33,998 bases of DNA from Phascolarctobacterium sp. GTDB lineage: Bacteria > Bacillota > Negativicutes > Acidaminococcales > Acidaminococcaceae. The DNA is taken from positions 1 through 33,998 of the forward strand of contig SFCN01000016.1 of NCBI GenBank assembly GCA_004558595.1. Direction: 5' to 3'. The notes under the pieces were generated by a model, which saw only the letters and a program-made list of their open reading frames with translations, was not told the DNA's origin and did no database searches. Of the stretch, positions 1 through 7,755 are shown piece by piece. The position numbers were made by a program, and so were the translations under genes. Each line of letters starts with the position of its first letter. The first letter of the stretch is position 1.

Positions 1-92
1 CATGCCATATTTAAATAGGCAAGCGCAATCCCTTTCCGGAAGTTTGCTCCAGCAATCTACAACGTTGAATAATATAATTATTTTCAAATGTC

Positions 93-143
93 CAGTTTTA
101 CTTATTCTATCATAAGTAAAACTGTATAGTTGCTATACAGTTT
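93..143. repeat. Two overlapping, mutually exclusive inverted repeats
   Basis: A perfect 13-bp inverted repeat (arms 93-105 and 112-124, 6-nt loop) overlaps a second perfect 11-bp inverted repeat (arms 119-129 and 133-143, 3-nt loop). They share bases 119-124, so the RNA or cruciform can form only one at a time. Neither is followed by a clear T run in either direction. The rest of 1-169 holds no gene I can support; it is probably the upstream region of a gene lying off the left edge. An operator or an attenuator-like switch are both possible. Confidence 0.5.
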
Positions 144-169
144 GAAGGCAAGAAATAACGCTTTAAAGC

Positions 170-202
170 AAAAAAAATAAGGGCCGAAATACTTCGGCCC
201 TT
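170..202 (-). terminator. Rho-independent terminator of the solute-binding protein gene
   Basis: Perfect 10-bp stem (179-188 with 193-202, loop 189-192). Read on the minus strand it is followed by ATTTTTTTTG (about 169-178). It lies directly after the stop of the 216-992 gene. Confidence 0.9.
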
Positions 203-215
203 GAATACTTGTGAA

Positions 216-992
216 TTAATATTTAATAATGTCGACGCCCATCCATTTTTCGGAAATCTTTTTACAGGTGCCGTCCTTCTTCATTTCGTCCATAACCTTG
301 TCAATGCGTTGCAGGAATTCTTTATCGTCTTTACGGAAAGCGATACCAACAACCTCTTCACCCATGTTTTCTTCCAAAATGGTGTATTGACCGGGTTTCT
401 TTTTGTCGTAGTAGCCACGAGCTAAAACAGCGTCAACGATAGCAGCGTCCACACGCTTGTTATCCAGCTCCAGATAGATAGCTGCGAAGTCAGGATATTT
501 ACGATAATCTGCCAGGGAGTCCTTTAATTCCTTGTTTTTCGGCAGCTCCATCAGGTAGGAGCCAGTGGAATCGTCCTGTACAGCAACTCTCTTGCCCTTC
601 AAATCGGCGATTTTCTTAATGGGAGAGCCTTTGGGAACAACAACCAATTGGGAGTTAATCAGATAGGGCTTGGACAGACCATATACCTTTTCACGCTCGG
701 GATTAATGGTGAAGCAGTTCCAAATAGCGTCGATGCGTTTGGATTTCAGCTCAGCTTCCTTAGCGCCCCAATCGATGGGCTTAAATTCCACTTCCATGTT
801 CAGACGTTTGCAGGCTTCGCGAGCCAAGTCGATGTCCATACCAACGATTTCGTTCTTTTCGTTACGGAAGCCCATAGGAGCGAAGTTGTCGTCCAGACCG
901 ATAACGATTTTTTTCGGGCCGCTGCTACCGCAGCCTGCAACCATCATGATCATCATCATGAGACCCATGAGTAATACTAATAGCTTTTTCAT
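216..992 (-). CDS. Amino-acid ABC transporter substrate-binding lipoprotein (SBP_bac_3 family)
   Basis: Family 3 extracellular solute-binding protein, 258 residues, expected to capture a polar amino acid outside the membrane and hand it to an ABC permease. The N-terminus is a lipoprotein signal: two lysines, a Met/Leu-rich hydrophobic stretch and a lipobox VAGC with the acylated cysteine at residue 21, followed by a short Gly/Ser linker. The mature part shows family motifs such as GLDDNFAPMGFRNE near the start and the DAAIVD segment late in the protein. ATG at 992 has an AGAGGTG ribosome-binding site. It is monocistronic, with its own promoter and terminator; no permease or ATPase is adjacent. 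The permease-ATPase pair at 9686-11123 lacks a binding protein and could be its partner, which is inference. The ligand cannot be assigned. Confidence 0.93.
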   Translation of the reverse strand: MKKLLVLLMGLMMMIMMVAGCGSSGPKKIVIGLDDNFAPMGFRNEKNEIVGMDIDLAREACKRLNMEVEFKPIDWGAKEAELKSKRIDAIWNCFTINPEREKVYGLSKPYLINSQLVVVPKGSPIKKIADLKGKRVAVQDDSTGSYLMELPKNKELKDSLADYRKYPDFAAIYLELDNKRVDAAIVDAVLARGYYDKKKPGQYTILEENMGEEVVGIAFRKDDKEFLQRIDKVMDEMKKDGTCKKISEKWMGVDIIKY

Positions 993-1018
993 TATTCACA
1001 CCTCTTAATTAATTATTC

Positions 1019-1033
1019 TGCTTGAATCAAGCA
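1019..1033. promoter_or_regulatory. 15-bp perfect palindrome in the leader of the solute-binding protein gene
   Basis: TGCTTGA-A-TCAAGCA is perfectly symmetrical and lies between the predicted -10 box and the start codon of the 216-992 gene. TTAGCG-type motifs recur on both strands of the same promoter region. It could be an operator or a small leader hairpin; no regulator is identifiable. Confidence 0.4.
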
Positions 1034-1053
1034 ACGCTAATGAGTACATTCAC

Positions 1054-1082
1054 ATTATACTTTAGCGTATTAAATTTGTAAA
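1054..1082 (-). promoter_or_regulatory. Sigma-70-type promoter of the solute-binding protein gene
   Basis: On the minus strand TTTACA (1077-1082), a 17-nt spacer, then TATAAT (1054-1059), upstream of the ATG at 992. Near-consensus boxes with ideal spacing. Confidence 0.8.
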
Positions 1083-1113
1083 GCGCTAACGTGAAAATTT
1101 TTTGAGATTTTAC

Positions 1114-1144
1114 AAAAAAGAACGCCAGCACTGGGCTGACGTTC
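1114..1144 (-). terminator. Terminator of the corA-herA unit
   Basis: Stem 1120-1129 with 1135-1144 (ten pairs, one mismatch), followed on the minus strand by a run of six T (1114-1119). It lies just after the stop of the gene ending at 1157. Confidence 0.85.
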
Positions 1145-1156
1145 TGTATCTCGCTA

Positions 1157-2707
1157 TTATTTTTTCAAAAGACTGCCCAGAATACCACGAGCCAAGGAGC
1201 TAGCGATAGTGCGACCAAAGGTCTGCAGGGCGCTGGTAGCTACCTTTTCGATGACGCTGGGCGGTTCCTTGGCCGTGCGAGTACTGCGAGCGGAGGTAGC
1301 GCGGCTTGTGGTCGTGCGAGCGCTACCTCGAGACGCGTTACGACGAATTTCATCTCGTAGGCTACCCTGCTCGGGCTCGTCCTCATATTCCGGCTCTGCT
1401 TCAGCATCCTGCTGAGCGCGTTTCTGTAAAATCTCGTAGGCAGATTCCCTATCAATGGCCTTGGCATATTTCGTATGCAGGGGAGTTTCTTCAATAGCCC
1501 TGCGACGCGCTTCGTAGGAGCAGGTACCTAGATAACTGCGCGGCGGCATTACATAGGCGCGCTGTACCATAGTGGGTACGCCCTCTTCATCAAGCAGGGA
1601 AACAAGTACTTCGCCGGTACCTAGCTCTCCTAGGGCTGCTTCCGCGTTCAAGTCCGGATTAGGACGGAAGGCTTGGGCAGCTGCCTTTAAGCCCTTGCGT
1701 TCCTTGGGCGTGTAAGCACGCAGAGCGTGCTGCAGCTTGTTGCCAAGCTGAGCCAAGACGCTGTCGGGAATATCCGCCGGCTGTTGGGTAATGAAGTAAA
1801 TGCCGATACCCTTGGAGCGAATGAGACGCACGATTTGCTCCACCTTGTCCAGCAAAGAACGTGGCGCATCCTTAAAAATCAAATGGGCTTCATCAAAGAA
1901 AAAGACCATTTTGGGTTTATTCAAATCGCCTGCTTCAGGCATCATTTCGTAAAGCTCGGACAGCATCCACAGCAGGAAGGTGGAATAGAGTAAGGGGTTT
2001 TGGAAAAGCTCGGTGCAGTGGAGCAAATTAATCACACCGCGACCATCAGTGTCCGTAGCAAACCAATCCTTAATATCCAGCGCCGGCTCACCAAAGAAAA
2101 TATTACCGCCCTGATCCTCTAAGCGCAGCAACGCTCTTTGGATAGCGCCGATGCTTTGAGAGGACACATTGCCGTATTCCATTTTAATTTCTGCGGCATG
2201 GTCGCCCACATATTGCACCATGCTTCGCAAATCCTTGAAGTCCAATAGCAACAGGCCTTGCGAATCTGCCACTCTAAATACAATATTCATGACACCGGAT
2301 TGGGTGTCGTTAAGCTCCAATAAACGGCTTAAAAGCTCCGGGCCCATATCGGAAATAGTGGTACGCACCGGTAAGCCCATTTTGCCATATACGTCCCAGA
2401 AGCGCACGGGATAGCCGGTGAACTGCCAATCTATATCCAGCCCCAGCTTGTTTTTGATGCGCTTTTGGAAGCCCTCGCTATCCTCACCGGGCAAAATCAT
2501 ACCGGAAACATCGCCTTTAATGTCGGCTAGGAAAACGGGCACACCCATCTCGCTGAAGCTTTCAGCTAAAACTTTAAGGGTAACGGTTTTGCCAGTGCCG
2601 GTGGCGCCGGCGATGAGGCCGTGACGGTTAGCCATTTTGGGGGTTAAATAAATGCCGCCTTGGCTGTTTTGGCAGAGCCAAACCTTATGCAGCTTGGGTA
2701 TATACAT
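1157..2707 (-). CDS. HerA-like / DUF853 ATPase
   Basis: 516-residue P-loop ATPase of the DUF853 (HerA helicase C-terminal-like) family. Walker A is GATGTGKT at residues 34-41, and a Walker B-like segment (MVFFFDEAHLIF) lies in the middle, followed by IYFITQQPADIP, typical of HerA/FtsK-type motors. The last ~80 residues are low-complexity, rich in Arg, Ser and Thr, and end in an Ala/Leu-rich hydrophobic stretch. Family members are thought to be DNA-translocating or AAA-like ATPases, but the cellular role of DUF853 proteins is unsettled. The start is supported by AAGGAGG seven bases upstream. It lies 30 nt downstream of corA, probably in one transcript. No nuclease partner such as NurA is adjacent. 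Confidence 0.9.
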   Translation of the reverse strand: MYIPKLHKVWLCQNSQGGIYLTPKMANRHGLIAGATGTGKTVTLKVLAESFSEMGVPVFLADIKGDVSGMILPGEDSEGFQKRIKNKLGLDIDWQFTGYPVRFWDVYGKMGLPVRTTISDMGPELLSRLLELNDTQSGVMNIVFRVADSQGLLLLDFKDLRSMVQYVGDHAAEIKMEYGNVSSQSIGAIQRALLRLEDQGGNIFFGEPALDIKDWFATDTDGRGVINLLHCTELFQNPLLYSTFLLWMLSELYEMMPEAGDLNKPKMVFFFDEAHLIFKDAPRSLLDKVEQIVRLIRSKGIGIYFITQQPADIPDSVLAQLGNKLQHALRAYTPKERKGLKAAAQAFRPNPDLNAEAALGELGTGEVLVSLLDEEGVPTMVQRAYVMPPRSYLGTCSYEARRRAIEETPLHTKYAKAIDRESAYEILQKRAQQDAEAEPEYEDEPEQGSLRDEIRRNASRGSARTTTSRATSARSTRTAKEPPSVIEKVATSALQTFGRTIASSLARGILGSLLKK

Positions 2708-2737
2708 ATAAGTGACCTCCTTAGAGTAAGCGGATTT

Positions 2738-3688
2738 TTAGAACATACGTCGCTTCCAGAGGAAGAGAGCGCTGCCGATAGCCACGACGAAGGCTAAGCA
2801 GACCACAATGGCGAAGCCATAGGGACTGTCGGCAAAGGGAACATGGACGTTCATACCCCACAGGCCACTGATAAGGGTGGGGATGGCCAGTAAAATAGTG
2901 ACAGAAGCCAAGAATTTCATGACTAAGTTCAGGTTATTACTAATGATGCTGGCAAATACTTCCATCATGCTGTTAAGAATGTGGCTATACATTTCAACCA
3001 TTTCCACAGCCTGCTTATATTCAATAATAACATCATCCAATAAATCCTCGTCCTCCTCGTAGACCTTGATTAAGTGTTGGGAGGCGCTGGCATTACGCAA
3101 GCGCAGCAGTCTTTCCATAACGATGGAATTACTGCGCAAAGAAGTGGAAAAATAGGTCAGGGATTTTTGCAAATCCAGCAAATTAAAGAGCTCATTATTT
3201 TCCATGGACTGGCGCAAATGGATTTCCAATTCGTCGGTACGTTTAATGATGATGCGGATATATTTTAGATAGAGAGTCGCAGACTTATAGAGGATTTGGA
3301 AAAGGAAACGGGTCTTTTTAAAGGTACTAAAAAGACGGGCGTTGTGACTGCCAAAGTCAGCGGTAACACCGTTAGCCTCCAAGCAGACAGTAGTGATGCC
3401 GTTTTCCGTAATGATGATACCCAAGGGCAGGGTATCATAATCCTTATTGCTGCGGAAGAAGGGAATGTCCACCAAAATCAGGATTTGATCGTCTTCAACC
3501 TCAATACGGGATTTTTCTTCCTCGTCCAATGCGGCGCTCAAAAAGTCCATTTGAATGCCGGTGGCGGCAGCAATTTCCAGCAGTTCATCCTCAGAGGGCG
3601 CCACTATGTCCAGCCAGTAGCCTTTTTCTAGCCGATCCAGCTCCATTTCATCCAGACCATTGTCCGTGCTTTTGACAATCTTGTACAT
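2738..3688 (-). CDS. corA: CorA-family divalent cation transporter
   Basis: 316-residue member of the CorA Mg2+/Co2+ channel family. The long N-terminal part is the cytoplasmic domain with acidic and coiled-coil helices. The C-terminus has the two transmembrane helices with the signature GMN (residues 278-280, in GLWGMNVHV) at the pore mouth, and a basic WKRR tail after the second helix. Length and motif placement are normal for the family. A strong AAAGGAGGG site precedes ATG at 3688. It is the first gene of a likely two-gene unit with the DUF853 ATPase. Which metal is carried cannot be read from the sequence. Confidence 0.93.
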   Translation of the reverse strand: MYKIVKSTDNGLDEMELDRLEKGYWLDIVAPSEDELLEIAAATGIQMDFLSAALDEEEKSRIEVEDDQILILVDIPFFRSNKDYDTLPLGIIITENGITTVCLEANGVTADFGSHNARLFSTFKKTRFLFQILYKSATLYLKYIRIIIKRTDELEIHLRQSMENNELFNLLDLQKSLTYFSTSLRSNSIVMERLLRLRNASASQHLIKVYEEDEDLLDDVIIEYKQAVEMVEMYSHILNSMMEVFASIISNNLNLVMKFLASVTILLAIPTLISGLWGMNVHVPFADSPYGFAIVVCLAFVVAIGSALFLWKRRMF

Positions 3689-3740
3689 AGGGGACCCTCC
3701 TTTCCTAATTACGTCCTAATATAAGCTCGTTAAATTTTCC

Positions 3741-3980
3741 TTACAGATAAGACTTGATAGCTTTAGATAATTGGTCCGCGCAGCTAGTGCCGCGAGCGCC
3801 ACATTGGTTGCCTGCTAATAATTCAGCTATTTCCTTAGCGTCCTTACCCTCGACCAGCTTGCTGATGGCAATCAAATTACCCGGGCAACCTCCGATGAAG
3901 CGCACATTATGCAGCTTGCCATCCACAATATCGAAATTTATTTTGCGGGAGCACACTCCCTCAGGCACATATTCAAACAT
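3741..3980 (-). CDS. TSCPD domain-containing protein (TIGR03905 family)
   Basis: 79-residue small protein with a single TSCPD domain, a Cys-rich module also found at the end of class II (B12-dependent) ribonucleotide reductases. Cysteines fall at residues 10, 32, 60 and 67, the last pair in NQCGARGTSCADQL, suggesting a metal- or nucleic-acid-binding mini-domain. The open frame runs upstream to 4226, but the ATG at 3980 has a GGAGG site seven bases before it and gives the usual family length; the upstream part shows no conserved sequence. The function of stand-alone TSCPD proteins is unknown. It lies upstream of corA on the same strand and diverges from the serine operon. Confidence 0.85.
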   Translation of the reverse strand: MFEYVPEGVCSRKINFDIVDGKLHNVRFIGGCPGNLIAISKLVEGKDAKEIAELLAGNQCGARGTSCADQLSKAIKSYL

Positions 3981-4129
3981 CACAACTCCTCCAATGCATA
4001 TAACATACATTACAGGATTCGACAAGAAAAAGTAAAATCCTTTTTCTAAGAGCAGGGACGACGAAAATTTTGCGTAAAATTTTGTGAAGGAAATGAGCAA
4101 AAGAAAAACAGGCTTTTTCCCATAAAGGC

Positions 4130-4256
4130 TTTTATTTGTCAACAATAGTTGATATAATAAAAGGTAATTTATTGCCGTGTAGTATGGTAGTAAGGGCTCT
4201 CTTCTGAGGGCATATCGTGCGTGCAAGGAAGCATGGAAGAAAGGTAGTGTATTTTT
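4130..4256 (+). promoter_or_regulatory. Promoter and ~95-nt leader of the serine operon
   Basis: A perfect TATAAT at 4153-4158 is the likely -10 box; the -35 region at the right distance is poor, which suggests activator dependence. The leader contains TAG triplets at 4180 and 4188 and AAG at 4192, then a small hairpin (4196-4201 with 4206-4211). HutP proteins recognise spaced NAG triplets in RNA, so these are candidate sites, but the spacing is not the classical one and no U-tract terminator is visible. The upstream stretch 3981-4129 holds nothing else I can support. Confidence 0.45.
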
Positions 4257-5696
4257 ATGTCTATTCAGTTGTTCATCGTGTGTGCCTACATCGCTATGTT
4301 GTTTGGCATCAGTTTTTGGGTTAAGAAAAGAGCCGACGCTGGTTCCGCAGCGTTCCTCTTGGCCAGCCGCAAGCTGACTACTCTTTTGGTCGCAGTTAAT
4401 GTTACGGGCTTAGCTGTTGGCGCCGCCTCTACCGTTGGTGTAGCTCAAAGAGCCTTTGGCGTAGGCCTCTCCGCCGGTTGGTATAATGGTGCATGGTCCA
4501 TCGGCGCTGTTGTCATGGGCTTGGTTGCCGCCGGCAAGCTTCGCTCTATGAAGGTTTCTACTATCCCTGAATTTTTTGAAAACTACTATGATACCAAGGG
4601 CCGTTTAATTGGCGCCATCGGCTTAATTATCATTATGGGCGTTATCACCTCCCTGCAATATATGGCAGGCGGCGCAATTTTGTCCTCCCTGCTGCCCAAC
4701 ATCTTTACCTTTAAAACCGGCATGATTATGAGCGCAGCAGTATTCATTGGTATCACCTTGATTGGCGGCCTCTGGTCCTCCGGTCTCTCCAACATCGTCA
4801 GCGTAACTTTAATTTATGTTGGTATCATTTACTCTGCTACCCAATCCGTAGCCAACGTCGGTGGCTGGGATGCCATGGTAGCTAAGCTGCCCAATGCCGA
4901 GATTATGGCATCTCCCATTGCCGGTCTGCCCTTGGCGGTTATCATCGGTAACATCATCGTTATGATTACCCAAACCATTACCGCCCAAGGTCCTGTGCAA
5001 TTTGCCTGTGCCGCACAAAATGCTAAGGCGGCTCGCAATGGCTACCTGTTGGCAGGCCTAATGATTTTCCCCGTGGGCTTCATTTGCGCCGTTGTAGGCG
5101 TGGTAGCTAAGGTTATGTTCCCGGAAATGCCCATGAGCCAAGCGGCTCTGGCTATGCCCAAGGTTATTATGAGCCTGGACCCCTTAGCTGGTGGTGTTAC
5201 TTTAGCCGCTATGTGGGCAGCGGACGTCTCCACTGCCTGCGCTATTTTGATGGGTACTGCGACTTTGTTTACCCAAGATATTTATAAACGCTTCATTAAC
5301 CCCGGCGTAGCCGAGGCGAAGGCTGTTGTCATCAGCCGTATGACCGTTGTTATTGTTGGCTTGGTTACTCTGTGGTTTGCCTTCAATGCGGCTGGTATCG
5401 TAAAAACCATGATCGCCGGTCTTTCCATGACCACTGCGCTGACCTGCGTTTTCTTCTTTACCATTTGGGCGCCCAGCGTTTGCCGTCGCAGCTCCGCCTT
5501 CTGGACCACCTTGGTGGGCATTATCGGCATGGTGCTGTGGTATATGCCCGGCAGCCCCATCCAAGGCCTGAAGCCTATTTTCGCTAATGAAGTTATTTAT
5601 TTTGAATGGCCTATTTGTATCGCAACCTTCCTCTTAGTATCCGTACTGGATAAGGAAAAGATTAAAGAGGTTGTTATGGTCGAGGAAAAGGATTGA
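4257..5696 (+). CDS. Sodium:solute symporter family protein, probably serine/amino-acid uptake
   Basis: 479-residue polytopic membrane protein of the SSS (SLC5-like) family, with about thirteen hydrophobic segments. It opens with a hydrophobic helix and has the family pattern of Gly/Ala-rich helices such as the KLTTLLVAVNVTGLAVG segment of the first repeat. It ends in a short charged cytoplasmic tail (EKIKEVVMVEEKD). It is the first gene of the serine operon: its stop is four bases before the HutP-family gene, and serine dehydratase follows. The substrate is therefore probably L-serine or a related small amino acid or organic acid; this is context, not motif evidence. The start ATG has a weak, distant AAAGG site. 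Confidence 0.88.
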   Translation: MSIQLFIVCAYIAMLFGISFWVKKRADAGSAAFLLASRKLTTLLVAVNVTGLAVGAASTVGVAQRAFGVGLSAGWYNGAWSIGAVVMGLVAAGKLRSMKVSTIPEFFENYYDTKGRLIGAIGLIIIMGVITSLQYMAGGAILSSLLPNIFTFKTGMIMSAAVFIGITLIGGLWSSGLSNIVSVTLIYVGIIYSATQSVANVGGWDAMVAKLPNAEIMASPIAGLPLAVIIGNIIVMITQTITAQGPVQFACAAQNAKAARNGYLLAGLMIFPVGFICAVVGVVAKVMFPEMPMSQAALAMPKVIMSLDPLAGGVTLAAMWAADVSTACAILMGTATLFTQDIYKRFINPGVAEAKAVVISRMTVVIVGLVTLWFAFNAAGIVKTMIAGLSMTTALTCVFFFTIWAPSVCRRSSAFWTTLVGIIGMVLWYMPGSPIQGLKPIFANEVIYFEWPICIATFLLVSVLDKEKIKEVVMVEEKD

Positions 5697-5700
5697 TATT

Positions 5701-6141
5701 ATGCATGAAAATGCCAAAATCTCTTTGAATAGTATTGATATTGGTCGTGCTGCCCTGCATATTGCCCTTACGGCTAACCGCGCTGAGGAAATGCGGCTCA
5801 AGGAGCGTTTGGCAGGGCAGGGAATTAGAGCCACCGCAGTGGATTTTGGTGGTGAATTTATTCCCTCCATTGTGAAGATTATTGAACGCGCCGTGGTTGC
5901 TGCCCAGCGACAGGGCTTAGTCACCGAAACCCATGTAGGGGCCGGTGCCGTGGCCGGCGCTGCCCATGAAGCCTTGGAGCAGGTGAAAACTAAGGCTGTT
6001 GGCTTCAATGTGGGCGGAAAAATAGGCATTGCCCGCTGTGGCGAGCATCTTTGCGTAGCCATTTATATGGGAGTAGGCGTACTAAATTTGAACGAGATGT
6101 GTGTGGGCCTTGCTCATCGTAGCTTGGCCAGCGACGAATAG
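5701..6141 (+). CDS. HutP-family RNA-binding regulator
   Basis: 146 residues resembling the HutP family, whose Bacillus subtilis member binds L-histidine, Mg2+ and spaced NAG RNA triplets to prevent termination in the hut operon. Family-like segments are AVDFGGEFIPSIVKIIERA (about 46-64), GAVAGAAHEAL (82-92), FNVGGKIGIAR (102-112) and the C-terminal LCVAIYMGVGVLNLNE with VGLAHR. From memory of the Bacillus protein, its metal-binding histidines do not align with histidines here, so the ligand may differ, plausibly serine. GAGGAAAAGG precedes ATG at 5701; an earlier in-frame ATG at 5671 would overlap the symporter. It sits inside the serine dehydratase operon, with a ten-base gap to the next gene. 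Confidence 0.78.
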   Translation: MHENAKISLNSIDIGRAALHIALTANRAEEMRLKERLAGQGIRATAVDFGGEFIPSIVKIIERAVVAAQRQGLVTETHVGAGAVAGAAHEALEQVKTKAVGFNVGGKIGIARCGEHLCVAIYMGVGVLNLNEMCVGLAHRSLASDE

Positions 6142-6151
6142 GAGGCTGAGC

Positions 6152-6817
6152 ATGAATCTGATTGATATTATTGGTCCGGTAATGATCGGCCCCTCCAGCT
6201 CCCACACGGCGGGAGCTGTACGATTGGGCCTTTTGGCAGCTAGCATCTTAGGCGCTAAGCCTGTAAAGGCAGAAATTAATTTGCATGGCTCCTTTGCGGA
6301 AACATATCAGGGCCACGGCACGGATATGGCCCTTTTAGCAGGGCTTATGGGCTGGTTGCCTGATGATGAGCGCATTCCTGAGGCAGCGAAATACGCCGAG
6401 GAAAGCGGCCTTGCTTATTCCTTTCACAAAATAGATTTGGGCAATATGGCCCATCCCAATACGGTACTGTTCAAGCTGACCAGCGCTAGCGGTAGCTATT
6501 GCGAAATCGTAGGCTCCTCCGTGGGTGGAGGTCAGGTTAAGGTGACGGAAATAGATGGTTTTCCCGTGGAGTTAACGGGCCGTCTACCAGCTATTTTAAC
6601 AGTGCATATCGATACGCGGGGCGTCATCGCTCTCGTAACCAGCACCTTGGCTAACGCCGGCGTCAATATTGCTACTATGCGCTTGTTCCGCAGCGATAAG
6701 GGCGGTATGGCCTCCATGGTTATCGAGTGTGATGAGGCTGTTCCCCAAGAGATTTTGAATCTCATCGGCGCACTGCAGCAAATCGAGTCCGTGCGTTTTA
6801 TCGCCAGTGTTTTGTGA
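6152..6817 (+). CDS. sdaAB: L-serine dehydratase, iron-sulfur-dependent, beta subunit
   Basis: 221 residues, regulatory/beta chain of the oxygen-sensitive two-subunit L-serine ammonia-lyase (L-serine to pyruvate and ammonia). The N-terminus carries the family signature IGPSSSHTAGAVRLG (about residues 9-23). The C-terminal third, from about residue 145, is an ACT domain (beginning near GRLPAILTVHIDTRG, with LANAGVNIATM), usually an amino-acid-sensing fold. The start at 6152 has GGAGG seven bases upstream, overlapping the stop of the HutP-family gene; the longer frame from 6101 lies inside that gene. The alpha subunit follows ten bases downstream, as is usual for this enzyme. Confidence 0.95.
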   Translation: MNLIDIIGPVMIGPSSSHTAGAVRLGLLAASILGAKPVKAEINLHGSFAETYQGHGTDMALLAGLMGWLPDDERIPEAAKYAEESGLAYSFHKIDLGNMAHPNTVLFKLTSASGSYCEIVGSSVGGGQVKVTEIDGFPVELTGRLPAILTVHIDTRGVIALVTSTLANAGVNIATMRLFRSDKGGMASMVIECDEAVPQEILNLIGALQQIESVRFIASVL

Positions 6818-6827
6818 GGTGGAACTG

Positions 6828-7721
6828 ATGAAAAAAGAGATGCTTTCATTGAACAGCTGGATTGAAGAGGCAACGCGCTGGCAGCAATCCCTGGACGATT
6901 TTTTAATTGATTATAATATGCGGGAGCTGGAATGCTCCGAGGAGGATTTATTGGCTAAGATGCAGGATATGCTCCACGTCATGGAAAAATCCGTGGAGCA
7001 TGGCCTGAGCGGCGTGCGCTCCCACAGCGGCCTTACAGGTGGCGATTCTAAGCGTCTAGCTGAAGCCGTGCTGGGGGAGCGCTATATAAGCCTCCTAGGC
7101 GAAAAGGCCATGGACGCTGTTATTTACGCCATGGCCGTAGGCGAGTGCAATGCGGCCATGGGACGCATTGTGGCTGCCCCTACGGCCGGCGCCAGCGGCG
7201 TCCTGCCGGGTGTTTTCTTCTCTCTAAAGAAGCACTACCAGCTTAGTGAAGCAACGCTAGCCCGTGGCTTAGTGGTGGCCGGCAGTATTGGCATGGTTAT
7301 CGCGGAACGGGCCTCACTGGCAGGCGCCACCGGCGGCTGCCAAGCTGAGTGCGGCAGCGCGGCCGCCATGGCAGCCGGCGCAGCTGTAAGCATGCTGGGC
7401 GGCAGCGCCGAGCAGGTGGGCACCGCCGTCGCCATTGTGTTCAAGAATGTGCTAGGTCTAGTGTGCGACCCTGTGGCCGGCCTCGTTGAGGTGCCCTGCA
7501 TCAAGCGCAACGGAGCTTGCGCACTGCAGGCGCTCTTGGCCGCCCAGCTAGCCCTATCCGGCATCAGCAGCTTCATCAACGCCGATGAAGCTATCGACGC
7601 TATGAAAAGCGTGGGGGATAGACTTCCCTGCGCTTTAAAGGAGACCGCAGGAGGTGGCATGGCCACCACACCCACGGCCTTGGCGTGGGCGAAGGCATAC
7701 TTCGCCAAGGCTCATAAATAA
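6828..7721 (+). CDS. sdaAA: L-serine dehydratase, iron-sulfur-dependent, alpha subunit
   Basis: 297-residue catalytic chain. Cysteines 171 (GGCQAEC), 213 (LVCDPVAG) and 224 (EVPCIKRN) have the 42- and 11-residue spacing of the [4Fe-4S] ligands described for this enzyme family, and cysteine 175 lies nearby. Conserved VRSHSGLTGGDSKR (about 63-76) and AAPTAGASGVLPG (116-128) are also present. The cluster acts as a Lewis acid in dehydrating serine to 2-aminoacrylate, which becomes pyruvate and ammonia. The start at 6828 follows GAGGTGG; the upstream in-frame ATG at 6807 overlaps the beta gene. With symporter, regulator, beta subunit and RidA it forms a complete serine-degradation unit. Confidence 0.95.
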   Translation: MKKEMLSLNSWIEEATRWQQSLDDFLIDYNMRELECSEEDLLAKMQDMLHVMEKSVEHGLSGVRSHSGLTGGDSKRLAEAVLGERYISLLGEKAMDAVIYAMAVGECNAAMGRIVAAPTAGASGVLPGVFFSLKKHYQLSEATLARGLVVAGSIGMVIAERASLAGATGGCQAECGSAAAMAAGAAVSMLGGSAEQVGTAVAIVFKNVLGLVCDPVAGLVEVPCIKRNGACALQALLAAQLALSGISSFINADEAIDAMKSVGDRLPCALKETAGGGMATTPTALAWAKAYFAKAHK

Positions 7722-7755
7722 TTTTTTCTCAAGTTTTTTAAAGGAGTGAATTATT

